Source: Methylophilaceae bacterium (lineage in GTDB: Bacteria; Pseudomonadota; Gammaproteobacteria; Burkholderiales; Methylophilaceae). Taken from it: a stretch of 59,935 nt of DNA. Positions 26,170-35,462 of this stretch are shown here, one piece after another (position 1 is the first letter of the stretch; every line of letters begins with the position of its first letter). Where the stretch lies: NCBI GenBank assembly GCA_014378915.1, contig JACMMS010000138.1:1-59935 (forward strand). The letters run 5' to 3'. Position numbers and translations under genes: made by a program. The notes below the pieces were generated by a model. That model did no database searches, was not told where the DNA came from, and saw nothing but the letters and a program-made list of their open reading frames with translations.

Positions 26170-29100
26170 TTGGTGCATCCTTATTTTCTACTTGATGTTC
26201 AACTTGTACTGTATTTGGCTCCTCTTGATGTGATGCATGGTAGCCATCCACACCTTCTACATGGCCGTGATGGCGAACGTGCTTACCACTTAACCAAGTA
26301 AAGAATAGCGGAATAAAAATAATCGCGACAAACGTTGCTACTAACATACCACCGAATACGCCTGTACCCATACTGCGCCTTGCAGCAGCACCCGCACCAC
26401 TCGCAAAAACCAATGGCACCATACCCATAATAAAGGCAAGGGATGTCATGCAAATAGGTCTAAAGCGCAATTTTGCAGCTTCTAATGCGGCTTGCGTTGG
26501 TGGCATACCCTCTTCCATTTTTTGACTTGCAAACTCAACAATCAAAATCGCGTTTTTAGCAGCAAGTCCTACCAGCGTGATTAAGCCAATTTGAAAGTAA
26601 ATATCATTGGGCATTCCACGTATTAATACTGCAATAAGTGCACCTGCTAACGCAAATGGCACAGCCATAATCACCGCTAATGGTAACGCCCATGTTTCAA
26701 ACTGTGCGGCTAAAATCAAGAACACCATGATAATCGCAAAACCGAAAGCGAAAATAGCTGCCGAACCCGTGCGTTTTTCTTGGTAAGCTTGTCCTGTCCA
26801 AGCAATTTGATAGCCTTCTGGCAAACTTTGAGCAGATATTTTTTCTACCATTTTAATCACATCGCCAGAGCTAACTCCAGCTGCACCACCACCTAATACT
26901 TTGGCAGATAATAAGCCGTTATAGCGCTCTAACTGTTCTGCACCTACTAAATCACTGACTTTACTAAGCGCTGATAGCGGAATCATTTGACCTGTAGCAG
27001 AACGTACATAAACTTTACCTAAATCTTCAGGTTTCATCCTAAATTCAGGCTCTGCCTGCAGTTGTACGCGATAAGTACGACCAGATTTATTAAAGTCATT
27101 CACATACAGCTGCCCCATGGTACTTTGTAAAGTGGCATAAATATCCGCCACTGCCACGCCTTGTGATATAGCTTTTGCTTCATCGACTTCTACAAATAGT
27201 TGTGGCACAGTTGGGCGGAAAAACGTATTGATGCCAGCCAATTTTGGCTCTCTTTTAAGTGCATCCATAAAGTCATTTACAACACCTGCTAAATGCTGCG
27301 GATTGGTATCAGAGCGGCTTTGTACATACACCTCAAAACCACCAGAATTACCCAAACCACGTATTGCTGGTGGATTAAAAGCAATGGCAATACCATCTGG
27401 CTGGTTCATACCAATACCAAATAACTTACCTACAACCTGTTCTGCGGTAGTGCTACGTTCATCCCAATCTTTCATTCGCACAAACATTGTAGCCGCACTG
27501 GTTTTATTACCATTACCAATTAAATCGAAACCATTGACAACAAATTGATGCGCAACCGCAGGATCTTTTGATATAGCAGCACGAACGGCCTCAGTAGTTT
27601 TAGTGGTGCGACTTAGCGTAGAGCCATCAGGCATAATCACGGCAGCAATCACGTAACCTTGATCTTCTGCTGGCACAAAGCTACCTGGCACCAATCTGAG
27701 CAATATCGCCACAAACGCGATGACACCACCAAATATAATAGCACCGACAATTCTATGTTTTAAAGTAAACGATACGGAATTGCTATAAGCGTTAGTTAAT
27801 TTAGTAAATCCACGATTAAATGGCTTAAAAAAGTTATTTTCTTCATGTACGGCTTTTAATAAAATTGCACACAAAGCTGGGGTCAGCGTTAAGGCTACAA
27901 TGCCCGAAATCACCACAGAAACTGCTACAGTTACAGCAAACTGACGGTACATTTCACCCGCAATACCGCCTAAGAAAGCAACTGGCACAAATACGGCACA
28001 CAGCACCAATACAATCGCAATCACTGCACCTGAGACTTGCTCCATTGACTTAATCGCTGCATTAATTGAAGATAACTTTTCTTCACTCATCAATCGCTCA
28101 ACGTTTTCCAGCACTACAATCGCGTCATCCACCACAATACCAATCGCTAGCACCATGGCAAACAAAGTGAGAGTGTTAATAGAAAAACCAAATATAAACA
28201 AACCAGCAAATGTTCCAATTAAAGAAATCGGCACCGCAATAAGCGGAATTAACGTAGCACGCCAACTTTGTAAAAACACAAACACTACCAGCACCACTAA
28301 CACCATGGCCTCACCTAAAGTTTTAATCACTTCAGTAATGGATGATTTAACAAAAGCACTCGTGTCATACGGCACTTCGTAATCAATACCTGGTGGGAAG
28401 CGTTTTTTCAGTTCATCTACACGATCTTTAACTGCTTGTGCAGTATCTAAAGCATTAGCGCCACTTTGCAAGAAAATAGGAATACCGATGCCTGGTAAGC
28501 CATCTAATGATGTACGTACGTTATAACTTTGTGAGCCTAACTCGACTCTGGCCACATCTTTTAGGTGCAGTACACCATTGGGCCCACTAGCACGTAAAAT
28601 AATATTACCGAATTCTACAGGCTCAATTAAACGACCTTTTGCAGTCACGGTATATTCTAATAATTGCTCACTAGTATTAGGTTCTTGACCAATTTTACCC
28701 GCGGCATACTGCGCATTTTGCGATTGAATAGCTTTAGCGACATCTGTCGTCGTCACACCTAACTGCGCCATGCGGTCTGGGCGTAACCAAATACGCATGG
28801 CATAATCTTGTGCACCAAAAATACTTGCATCACCTACGCCTTTTACACGTTTTACTTCATCTAATACGTTAAGCGTTGCATAGTTACTTAAAAATAAAGT
28901 GTTATATTTTTTCTGTTTGTCAGTCAGCATCACCACTAACAAAATATCATTAGAACGTTTTTGCACCACTACACCTGTACGGCGCACTTCCTCTGGTAAA
29001 CGAGGCGTAGCAATATTCACGCGGTTACTTACGTTAAATGTCGCTTTATCTACATCGGTACCAACTTCGAAAGTCGCAGTGATCGTTAAGGCGCCGCTAG

Positions 29101-29350
29101 AGTCAGCACTAGAGTTAAAGTACAGCAAGCCCTCAACACCACTTAACTGTTCTTCAATGGGTGCTGCTACCGTTTTAGAAAGCGTATCAGCACTCGCACC
29201 AGGATAAGTAGCCGTAATCAGCACAGTTGGCGGCGCAATTTGCGGATATTGCGCAATTGGTAATTTAAATGCTGCTGCTAAACCAGCCAGCAGGATGATA
29301 ATGGACAGCACGGAAGCAAAAATTGGCCGTGTAATAAAAAATTTGGTCAT
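26162..29350 (-). CDS. RND efflux transporter, hydrophobe/amphiphile type (AcrB/MexB-like)
   Basis: 1062 residues, typical of the HAE-1 family of proton-driven drug pumps. It begins MTKFFITRPIFASVLS and has twelve membrane helices in two halves. The proton-relay Asp pair is visible in AIGIVVDDAIVVLENVER (about 400-417), and the C-terminal half repeats the helix pattern up to GTGVFGGMLVATF. A His-rich tail (HVRHHGHVEGVDGYHASH) is unusual in charge but common among environmental homologues. It lies 91 bases after the adaptor gene and overlaps the outer-membrane gene. Confidence 0.96.
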   Translation of the reverse strand: MTKFFITRPIFASVLSIIILLAGLAAAFKLPIAQYPQIAPPTVLITATYPGASADTLSKTVAAPIEEQLSGVEGLLYFNSSADSSGALTITATFEVGTDVDKATFNVSNRVNIATPRLPEEVRRTGVVVQKRSNDILLVVMLTDKQKKYNTLFLSNYATLNVLDEVKRVKGVGDASIFGAQDYAMRIWLRPDRMAQLGVTTTDVAKAIQSQNAQYAAGKIGQEPNTSEQLLEYTVTAKGRLIEPVEFGNIILRASGPNGVLHLKDVARVELGSQSYNVRTSLDGLPGIGIPIFLQSGANALDTAQAVKDRVDELKKRFPPGIDYEVPYDTSAFVKSSITEVIKTLGEAMVLVVLVVFVFLQSWRATLIPLIAVPISLIGTFAGLFIFGFSINTLTLFAMVLAIGIVVDDAIVVLENVERLMSEEKLSSINAAIKSMEQVSGAVIAIVLVLCAVFVPVAFLGGIAGEMYRQFAVTVAVSVVISGIVALTLTPALCAILLKAVHEENNFFKPFNRGFTKLTNAYSNSVSFTLKHRIVGAIIFGGVIAFVAILLRLVPGSFVPAEDQGYVIAAVIMPDGSTLSRTTKTTEAVRAAISKDPAVAHQFVVNGFDLIGNGNKTSAATMFVRMKDWDERSTTAEQVVGKLFGIGMNQPDGIAIAFNPPAIRGLGNSGGFEVYVQSRSDTNPQHLAGVVNDFMDALKREPKLAGINTFFRPTVPQLFVEVDEAKAISQGVAVADIYATLQSTMGQLYVNDFNKSGRTYRVQLQAEPEFRMKPEDLGKVYVRSATGQMIPLSALSKVSDLVGAEQLERYNGLLSAKVLGGGAAGVSSGDVIKMVEKISAQSLPEGYQIAWTGQAYQEKRTGSAAIFAFGFAIIMVFLILAAQFETWALPLAVIMAVPFALAGALIAVLIRGMPNDIYFQIGLITLVGLAAKNAILIVEFASQKMEEGMPPTQAALEAAKLRFRPICMTSLAFIMGMVPLVFASGAGAAARRSMGTGVFGGMLVATFVAIIFIPLFFTWLSGKHVRHHGHVEGVDGYHASHQEEPNTVQVEHQVENKDAPNV

Positions 29351-29441
29351 GTTTTTCTCTTAGTATTTAACACTTAAAGACTCCGTTTATTCAGAAGCCA
29401 TATCACTCGATACGAGGCTGTATCCTGAAAGCTATTATTAT

Positions 29442-30623
29442 TTACTTACGCGGAGACATTGCTGGGGCTTTTCCTGGCGCATGTGGCACAACCGATCTAC
29501 CAGGATGCAGTTTAAGTAAATTATCTGTCACTACTTTCTCACCCGTAGTTAACCCGGATAAAATGACCCAACCTTTACCTGACCAATCACCCACAACAAC
29601 TGGGCGCGACACAGCCTCATTCTTTTGGTTAATTACATAGACGAACTTACCTTGATCATTGGTCAGTACCGATGTTTGCGGCACAATAAAAACCCCCTCG
29701 CGAGTGCCAGTTGTGACACGAATACGTGCAAATTGACCTGGCAATAAACTTTTATCCGCATTATTAAATTCAGCGCGTAATTGCTGTGTTCCAAGAGTAG
29801 GATCAATTTGACTAGCTGCAAAATTTAGTTTGCCTTCTTGTTTATACTCAGTTCCATCAGGCAATATTAGGCTAACTTTTTTAACGGTAGTTTGGTTAAG
29901 TTGTCCACCGAGTTCTTTGATTTCATTATCTGAAAAACTGAAACGCACCCAAATTGGTGATAGCTGCACAATAGTAGTCAAGAGACTTGTATTTGCAGAA
30001 ACTAATGCACCTTCGGAAAATTGAAAGCGTCCAGAAATACCGCTAGACGGTGCCAATACAGTGCTATAAGATAAATTTAATTCAGCTTCATGCACAGCCG
30101 CCAATGCTTGCTGTAAAGTTGCAACAGCGGTTGCGTTATCACTTACAGCATTGTCATATTCGCGTTGGCTAATAGATTGTGTTTCAAGCAAAGTTTGCAA
30201 GCGCGCAGCCTCACGTTTAGTTTGGTCAATTTTAGCTTGTTGCTGAGCCATTTGGGCTTTAGCGAGTGATAATGCAATTTGATATGGGACTGGATCAATT
30301 AAAAACATAGGTTGACCAGATTTAACCGCTGTACCCTCTTGATATAGTCTCTTTAAAAGAATTCCACCAACACGCGGCCTAATTTCCACCTCGCTCGCGC
30401 CCTCAGTTTGTGCGACTGCCTCAGCAGTAATTGGTACATTAGTCGGCTCCATGCTAATAACAGTTACGGGCATCGCTGGCATGCCACCAACTGGACCTCC
30501 TGCTCCTGCTGAATCTCCTTTACTACAAGCAGACAAATTTAACGTGATACCTATAGCGGCTAATATAGCAATATGCCTAAGGCTTTTGTTAAGTACTACC
30601 TGATTCATTTTTTTAGCCTGCAT
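29442..30623 (-). CDS. RND efflux periplasmic adaptor (AcrA/MexA-like)
   Basis: 393 residues of the membrane fusion protein family. A lipoprotein signal with lipobox LSAC ends at about residue 33. It continues with a beta-barrel and lipoyl part (VEIRPRVGGILLKRLYQEG), a helical hairpin (about 120-190), and the return lipoyl segment (STVLAPSSGISGRFQFSEG). GGAG seven bases before the ATG supports this start. It is the first gene of the efflux operon and is divergent from the TetR-family repressor. Confidence 0.94.
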   Translation of the reverse strand: MQAKKMNQVVLNKSLRHIAILAAIGITLNLSACSKGDSAGAGGPVGGMPAMPVTVISMEPTNVPITAEAVAQTEGASEVEIRPRVGGILLKRLYQEGTAVKSGQPMFLIDPVPYQIALSLAKAQMAQQQAKIDQTKREAARLQTLLETQSISQREYDNAVSDNATAVATLQQALAAVHEAELNLSYSTVLAPSSGISGRFQFSEGALVSANTSLLTTIVQLSPIWVRFSFSDNEIKELGGQLNQTTVKKVSLILPDGTEYKQEGKLNFAASQIDPTLGTQQLRAEFNNADKSLLPGQFARIRVTTGTREGVFIVPQTSVLTNDQGKFVYVINQKNEAVSRPVVVGDWSGKGWVILSGLTTGEKVVTDNLLKLHPGRSVVPHAPGKAPAMSPRK

Positions 30624-30812
30624 GTTGAAACTCCGAATAATGACTGTATTTAATTTAAGTATTTAATTGAGTGCTTATTGAATGATTTAATTTCTTAGTG
30701 TATTAATTTTTGTTGTCAACTGTATTTAAATCACCTTACAACAAAAATATGGCTAGTTGAGCTATTGTTTTAAAATGATTTACTCATTCAGTAATGCAAG
30801 AATAGCTTGCTA

Positions 30813-30831
30813 ACATTCATGAATGTATGTA
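30813..30831 (+). promoter_or_regulatory. AcrR-like operator palindrome
   Basis: ACATTCATGAATGT (30813-30826) is a perfect 14-base palindrome. Its right arm reads GAATGTATGTA, the same as the right half of the known Escherichia coli AcrR operator (recalled from the literature). TTGCTA (30807-30812) and TATGTA (30830-30835) flank it with 17 bases between, so the site may sit inside the repressor gene promoter. Confidence 0.65.
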
Positions 30832-30844
30832 TGTATGTATGTAT
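30823..30844. repeat. Tetranucleotide repeat (ATGT)5.5
   Basis: Five and a half tandem ATGT units start inside the right arm of the operator palindrome and run on toward the repressor gene. Tracts of this kind can gain or lose units by slippage. Confidence 0.9.
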
Positions 30845-31034
30845 ATTATGTACAAACAAGAATGCATGTAAATAGTTAGTTCAATAATTTAACTGAAATA
30901 TTAATTAAAATGAGGTGTATTTTTCAAGGATTAGCTTTTAGGGAATTAACTTAATAACAAAATTAATGATTTAGCATGTAGTTCACATTTAACCAAAAGA
31001 TTAATGTCTATCATGCTAATCAAGGTAACAAGAA

Positions 31035-31652
31035 ATGGCCAGAAAAACTAAACAAGATGCCTCTATTACACGTCAGCTTATTATTGACGCTGCACGAGAG
31101 GTATTTGCTGTGCGTGGTGTAAGTCGTACTACGTTAGAGCATATTGCAACTAAAGCGGGTGTGACACGTGGCGCGGTTTATTGGCACTTCGAAAACAAAA
31201 GCCAATTATTTAACGCCATGCGCGAACAGGTACTATTACCAATTATTGACCGAATGGAAGATAAGCAACTAGACAACCTCAACACTGATCCACTTACCGC
31301 TTTGGAAAATGCATTAAAAGACACTATCGCAGGCCTTGAAACGTGTTCTATTACACGTCAAACGTTTGAAATTATGATGACAAAATGTGAATACGTAGAA
31401 GACTTAAGCCTAGCACTAGAAACTACCATAATGAATTGTCAAAGCATTGTTGAAAAGTACGAAGTCACGTACACTCGTGCACAAAAATTAGGTTTAATCA
31501 GCCCAAAATTAAGCCCTGCAGAACTAGCCATTGATACGCATATGTTTTTTGGTGGTTTATTACATTTATGGGTAAAAGATTTTAAAGGCACACATATCCG
31601 GGCCATTGCTAACACTGTAATTGAAGCACATATGCAACTGCGCAGAATTTAA
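31035..31652 (+). CDS. TetR/AcrR family transcriptional repressor
   Basis: 205 residues. The N-terminal helix-turn-helix (about 10-60, with VRGVSRTTLEHIATKAGVTR and GAVYWHFENKSQLF) is very close to AcrR/TtgR-type repressors of RND pumps. The C-terminal helical domain resembles the drug-binding domain of that group (MAATS-type C-terminus). The gene is divergent from the adaptor-pump-duct operon, the usual arrangement for a local repressor that releases its operator when it binds a pump substrate. Confidence 0.93.
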   Translation: MARKTKQDASITRQLIIDAAREVFAVRGVSRTTLEHIATKAGVTRGAVYWHFENKSQLFNAMREQVLLPIIDRMEDKQLDNLNTDPLTALENALKDTIAGLETCSITRQTFEIMMTKCEYVEDLSLALETTIMNCQSIVEKYEVTYTRAQKLGLISPKLSPAELAIDTHMFFGGLLHLWVKDFKGTHIRAIANTVIEAHMQLRRI

Positions 31653-31745
31653 TTTATTGCTGCTTAATTTATTGCTTGTGAAGCACCAATCTAGGCGCCA
31701 TGATGCGAAAAAAATACGATTAAGGTTAAGTCAGGACTGAGTTCA

Positions 31746-32144
31746 ATGCAATTAGAAAAAATAAATCCCAACAGAATAAATCCCGGTAAATCCAGCGAAA
31801 TTCAAAGTGGCGAGATTTACGGCAAGCAAACCAATGCCAAATTTGTGATGTATAGCGTACTAAAAGTTGCTAACGGTGTTGTTACCCTGCAAAATATAGA
31901 TAATCCACTGAGTTTATTTGAAACTACTGGTCAAAAACTTTATTCTTCTGGCTATATCCGCATCAGCCAAACGCCCTACATTAACCCAAATATTACTGGT
32001 GCTAAAAAAAGAAAAGCAGCACATAAACCGACGCGCTGCCCGCATACTTTAGACTTTATAGAAGAAAGAGCTGATAATCAGCGTCCTGCTCCAATTATGC
32101 CTGATTTATTTGACACTAGAGTTAACTCAGTTTTTGAAAAATAA
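31746..32144 (+). CDS. Hypothetical protein
   Basis: 132 residues, not recognised. The N-terminus has a NPNRINPG turn-rich segment, the middle has short beta-like strands, and KKRKAAHKPTR (about 87-97) is a basic patch. There is no signal peptide, membrane helix or clear domain. AGGA lies about ten bases before the ATG. It is on the same strand as the TetR gene, 93 bases downstream. Coding is plausible because the frame is open for its full length with a ribosome site, but it could be poorly conserved. Confidence 0.55.
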   Translation: MQLEKINPNRINPGKSSEIQSGEIYGKQTNAKFVMYSVLKVANGVVTLQNIDNPLSLFETTGQKLYSSGYIRISQTPYINPNITGAKKRKAAHKPTRCPHTLDFIEERADNQRPAPIMPDLFDTRVNSVFEK

Positions 32145-32698
32145 AATAGAGACTGTGTTGTTTAACAGATAAGAAGCTCTGAGCAGAGAATAAGATTGAC
32201 AGGTAAAATTTAGCTAAGTAATAAAAGCTAATCGAGCATTTTGTTGTTGGTACAACTGCAAAAGGCGCAGGAGCCTTGATATGCACTAATCGCATTACAA
32301 CTGCCTGTTACTTTCAACGATTGGGAGAGATTTTCGCCCGAGAAATAGTACAAAGCCGCATTTAAAGTGTTTGATGCAGGAGATTGTATTTGATGATAGC
32401 TGCTTTGGTGATACGGGTAAAGGCACGTGAGGACGACATGCGGCAGGTGAGGTCCCTAGATTAGGTCTATAAAACGCGATAACAAAGTGTATGCTAGGTT
32501 CATTGCAGATGTTAGCAGCCAGACTTACTGCACATCACTTACTCTAAAGTCCTCCCTTAAAATTGTGTATTTACATATTTGACATGTGTATTAGATGTTT
32601 CTGAATTTAGCATTATCGCATTAACAACTTAAAGTTATTTGTAGACAAGCAGAATCAAATTAACTGCATCGAGAGTTTTTGGAACCTAAAAAGGACAG
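32145..32698. other. Long gap, possibly with a decayed gene
   Basis: 554 bases without an intact gene. Part of it (about 32290-32400, plus strand) reads as a protein-like run interrupted by stop codons, suggesting a remnant coding region, but I cannot name the family. No RNA gene or repeat was recognised. The base composition is mixed, with a short GC-richer patch at 32420-32460. Confidence 0.4.
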
Positions 32699-33799
32699 AT
32701 GCATAAGTTTAACGGTATGCCTAAAGCTAATTTTAGTTTGTTTTTAAGGGAGTGCGGGTGTTTTAACAATCCAAGACCACAAGCACATTTAAAACAATGG
32801 GTTAAACAATATATTAGCTATTATCTTGGACCACTCAGAATTAAATTAGCTGTTAGAAAAACCACATTTCTTGTAGGATATCAGTACATCAGTAAATGGA
32901 ACATGAATATGAATCCGATCGTTAAGTTCGCGGTAAAGCTTAGAGGCTCTCTTAATAAACCTGGTAATTATAATTTTATTAAAGATGTCGCCATTTCAGA
33001 TCGAGTTCCTAAAATAATCCATCAGACATACCACAATAAAACCCTACCTTTAGCGCTAGAACAAAACACAAATAAACTTAGACAAGATAATCCAGATTGG
33101 GAGTTACGTTTGTATGACGATGATGATATTGACCATTATATTCAAACTAAATTTCCTGATCTACATAGTATTTACAAAAAAATAAACTCTAATTATGGTG
33201 CTGCAAAAGCAGATTTTTTTAGATATTTAGTGGTTTATGCAGAAGGTGGCGTTTATTTAGATATAAAAAGCAATGCTGAAAAACCTCTCGATTCGATCAT
33301 TAAAGCTTCTGATAAATATATTTTGTCCCATTGGCCGCGGTCTTATCCCAAAATTATGCTTGGTCAGCATATTGACATCAGCAATCCTATCGGTGAATTT
33401 CAGCAATGGCATGTTATTTCAGTGGCTGGACACCCATTTTTAAAGGCAGTCATTAATAATGTTTGCAACAACATACTGCATTACAACCCATTTTTTCATG
33501 AATTTGGCGCTTTTGGTGTATTCAACTTAACGGGTCCAATTGCTTATACTGAAACTATTTATCCTTTGTTATCTAAATATCCATATAGATTAGAAAAAGA
33601 TCATCTTGATATCGGCCTAATTTATTGTGCTATTGATCAAACGAATACTTTATCTGGGCATCATAAAGTATTTACTAAAAAACATTATTCAAAACTAGAA
33701 GAACCTGTTGTTAATCAAACAAAATTGATGTCCATTTTATTTTATGCAATTAAACCTACTTTTAAGTTTACGAAATCCAACCTAAAGAAAATTATGTAA
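32699..33799 (+). CDS. Glycosyltransferase, GT32/DXD sugar-binding family
   Basis: 366 residues. Residues 103-112 (VPKIIHQTYH) and the later WELRLYDDDD and GAAKADFFRYLVVYAEGG segments are the signature of the GT32/OCH1-like sugar-transfer fold. The DXD region reads GGVYLDIKSN, so the second Asp is Lys (D188, K190). AGGA lies close before the ATG at 32699, supporting the long form with a basic N-terminus of about 95 residues. There is no polysaccharide locus around it, so it stands as a single gene. It probably adds a sugar to a surface glycan; acceptor and donor are unknown. Confidence 0.8.
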   Translation: MHKFNGMPKANFSLFLRECGCFNNPRPQAHLKQWVKQYISYYLGPLRIKLAVRKTTFLVGYQYISKWNMNMNPIVKFAVKLRGSLNKPGNYNFIKDVAISDRVPKIIHQTYHNKTLPLALEQNTNKLRQDNPDWELRLYDDDDIDHYIQTKFPDLHSIYKKINSNYGAAKADFFRYLVVYAEGGVYLDIKSNAEKPLDSIIKASDKYILSHWPRSYPKIMLGQHIDISNPIGEFQQWHVISVAGHPFLKAVINNVCNNILHYNPFFHEFGAFGVFNLTGPIAYTETIYPLLSKYPYRLEKDHLDIGLIYCAIDQTNTLSGHHKVFTKKHYSKLEEPVVNQTKLMSILFYAIKPTFKFTKSNLKKIM

Positions 33800-33850
33800 A
33801 TAGTTTAACATTGTCGATAATCGTATAAATTCGGGATTAATTTTTCAGTA

Positions 33851-35215
33851 TTAATGGTTTGGTGGGCCACCCCATAAGTCATGCCCATCCGCACTGGTAA
33901 TTTGCACTTCTACCAAATCACCTGGCAGTAAATCTACCCCATCATCCAAATAAACCACGCCGTCAATCTCTGGTGCGTCTGCTTTAGTACGTCCAATCGC
34001 AATCGCGTTGCCATTGTCATCTTCAGTGATTTCATCCACCAACACGGTTTGCAAACTCCCTACTTTCTTCTGCAGCTTGGCAGCGCTAATCGCTTCTTGC
34101 ACTTCCATAAAGCGGCTTAAACGTTCTTTTTTCAGCGCTTCCGGCACATGATTATCCAGCTTATTGGCAGTTGCGCCATCCACTGCCGAGTAAGTAAAGC
34201 ACCCTACTCTATCTAACTGCGCTTCTTGTAAAAAGTCGAGCAGCATTTCAAAGTCATCTTCCGTTTCACCTGGGAAACCTGTGATAAACGTACTGCGAAT
34301 GGTGATATCTGGACATATATCACGCCATGCGTTGATACGTGCAAGGTTATTCTCACTGCTTGCTGGGCGCTTCATAGCCTTAAGTATGCGTGGGCTAGCA
34401 TGCTGAAATGGCACGTCGAGGTATGGCAGAATAATGCCATCCGCCATCATTGGGATGATTTCATCCACATGCGGATATGGGTAAACATAATGCAGACGCA
34501 CCCATACGCCAAGTTCGCCCAAGGCACTTGCTAGCTCTGTCATACGAGTTTTAACTGGGCGGCCATTCCAAAATCCCGGGCGATACTTAACATCTACGCC
34601 ATAAGCAGAGGTATCTTGCGAAATGACTAAAATCTCTGAAACGCCTGCTTTTACTAGGTTTTCGGCTTCATTCATCACATCACCAATTGGGCGACTGACT
34701 AAATCTCCACGCATACTGGGGATAATACAGAAGCTACATTTGTGGTTGCATCCTTCAGAGATTTTTAAATATGCATAATGGTTAGGCGTTAAACGCACAC
34801 CTTGCGGTGGCACTAAATCAACGTAGGGGTCATGTAATTTTGGTAAGTTAGCATGTACGGCTGTCATCACTTCTTCTAACGCGTGTGGGCCAGTAACGGC
34901 CAACACAGTAGGGTGAGCGGCCTCAACCACGCCAGACTTTGCCCCTAAACAGCCCGTAACAATGACTTTGCCATTTTTAGCAATCGCTTCGCCAATGGCA
35001 TCGAGCGATTCTTCTACCGCACTATCAATAAAACCGCAGGTATTGACTACCACTAAATCAGCATCTTCATAACTGCCAGATATTTCATACCCTTCCGCAC
35101 GCAATTGCGTCAGAATACGCTCGGCGTCTGAACCCGCTTTCGGGCAACCTAGTGAAACGAAGCCAACTTTAGGTGGGCTGTTGATAGTTTTAGTCGGTGC
35201 TAGTGTTGTATTCAT
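33851..35215 (-). CDS. rimO: Ribosomal protein uS12 methylthiotransferase RimO
   Basis: 454 residues. RimO adds a methylthio group to an Asp of ribosomal protein S12. The N-terminal UPF0004 domain holds three cluster Cys residues ([22 protein letters not shown]). The radical-SAM core has CNHKCSFC (CxxxCxxC, about 160-167), and a C-terminal TRAM domain ends the protein. The methylthiotransferase motifs and the TRAM-domain end point to RimO rather than MiaB. Confidence 0.95.
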   Translation of the reverse strand: MNTTLAPTKTINSPPKVGFVSLGCPKAGSDAERILTQLRAEGYEISGSYEDADLVVVNTCGFIDSAVEESLDAIGEAIAKNGKVIVTGCLGAKSGVVEAAHPTVLAVTGPHALEEVMTAVHANLPKLHDPYVDLVPPQGVRLTPNHYAYLKISEGCNHKCSFCIIPSMRGDLVSRPIGDVMNEAENLVKAGVSEILVISQDTSAYGVDVKYRPGFWNGRPVKTRMTELASALGELGVWVRLHYVYPYPHVDEIIPMMADGIILPYLDVPFQHASPRILKAMKRPASSENNLARINAWRDICPDITIRSTFITGFPGETEDDFEMLLDFLQEAQLDRVGCFTYSAVDGATANKLDNHVPEALKKERLSRFMEVQEAISAAKLQKKVGSLQTVLVDEITEDDNGNAIAIGRTKADAPEIDGVVYLDDGVDLLPGDLVEVQITSADGHDLWGGPPNH

Positions 35216-35243
35216 ATTTTACTCAACTCTTTAAATATTTCGT

Positions 35244-35249
35244 TATAAT
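35244..35249 (+). promoter_or_regulatory. -10 element next to the small membrane protein start
   Basis: A perfect TATAAT ends six bases before the ATG of the following gene, so transcription would start at or next to that ATG. No ribosome-binding site is seen. A -35 box is not evident. Confidence 0.5.
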
Positions 35250-35255
35250 TTATGT

Positions 35256-35450
35256 ATGTATATTATTTTAATTGCTTGGATGTATGTCGTAGTGCTAATG
35301 GCCGCGGCTGAAAACAGTATTACCACTGGCGTACTCACCTTTTTATTTTATGGCTTGATCCCCTGTGCAATATTGCTTTGGGTTTTAGGAGTTAAACATA
35401 GACGCTTTAAAAAAGCCGCAAAAGAAAACTCCGAAGAATTAAATCAATAA
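35256..35450 (+). CDS. Small two-helix membrane protein
   Basis: 64 residues with hydrophobic segments at about 2-18 and 25-46, and a Lys/Arg/Glu-rich C-terminal tail (HRRFKKAAKENSEELNQ). Similar short proteins occur in Betaproteobacteria, but I know no function. It is divergent from rimO with only 40 bases between them and convergent with the ZIP gene. The close TATAAT suggests a leaderless mRNA. Confidence 0.75.
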   Translation: MYIILIAWMYVVVLMAAAENSITTGVLTFLFYGLIPCAILLWVLGVKHRRFKKAAKENSEELNQ

Positions 35451-35462
35451 TTATTTTTTTAC

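Larger units (their letters stand above)
30624..31034. other. Divergent control region of the efflux operon and its repressor
   Basis: About 410 AT-rich bases. It contains the operator-like palindrome and tetranucleotide repeat listed below. A perfect TTGACA on the minus strand (30719-30714) could serve the efflux operon, with a weak -10 (TAAGAA) 16 bases on. No coding sequence is seen. Confidence 0.6.

Noticed and set aside
32145-32698. c-di-GMP or other riboswitch before the glycosyltransferase
   Set aside because: A GCAAAAGGCGCAGG stretch recalled a c-di-GMP switch, but the remaining consensus and stems are missing.
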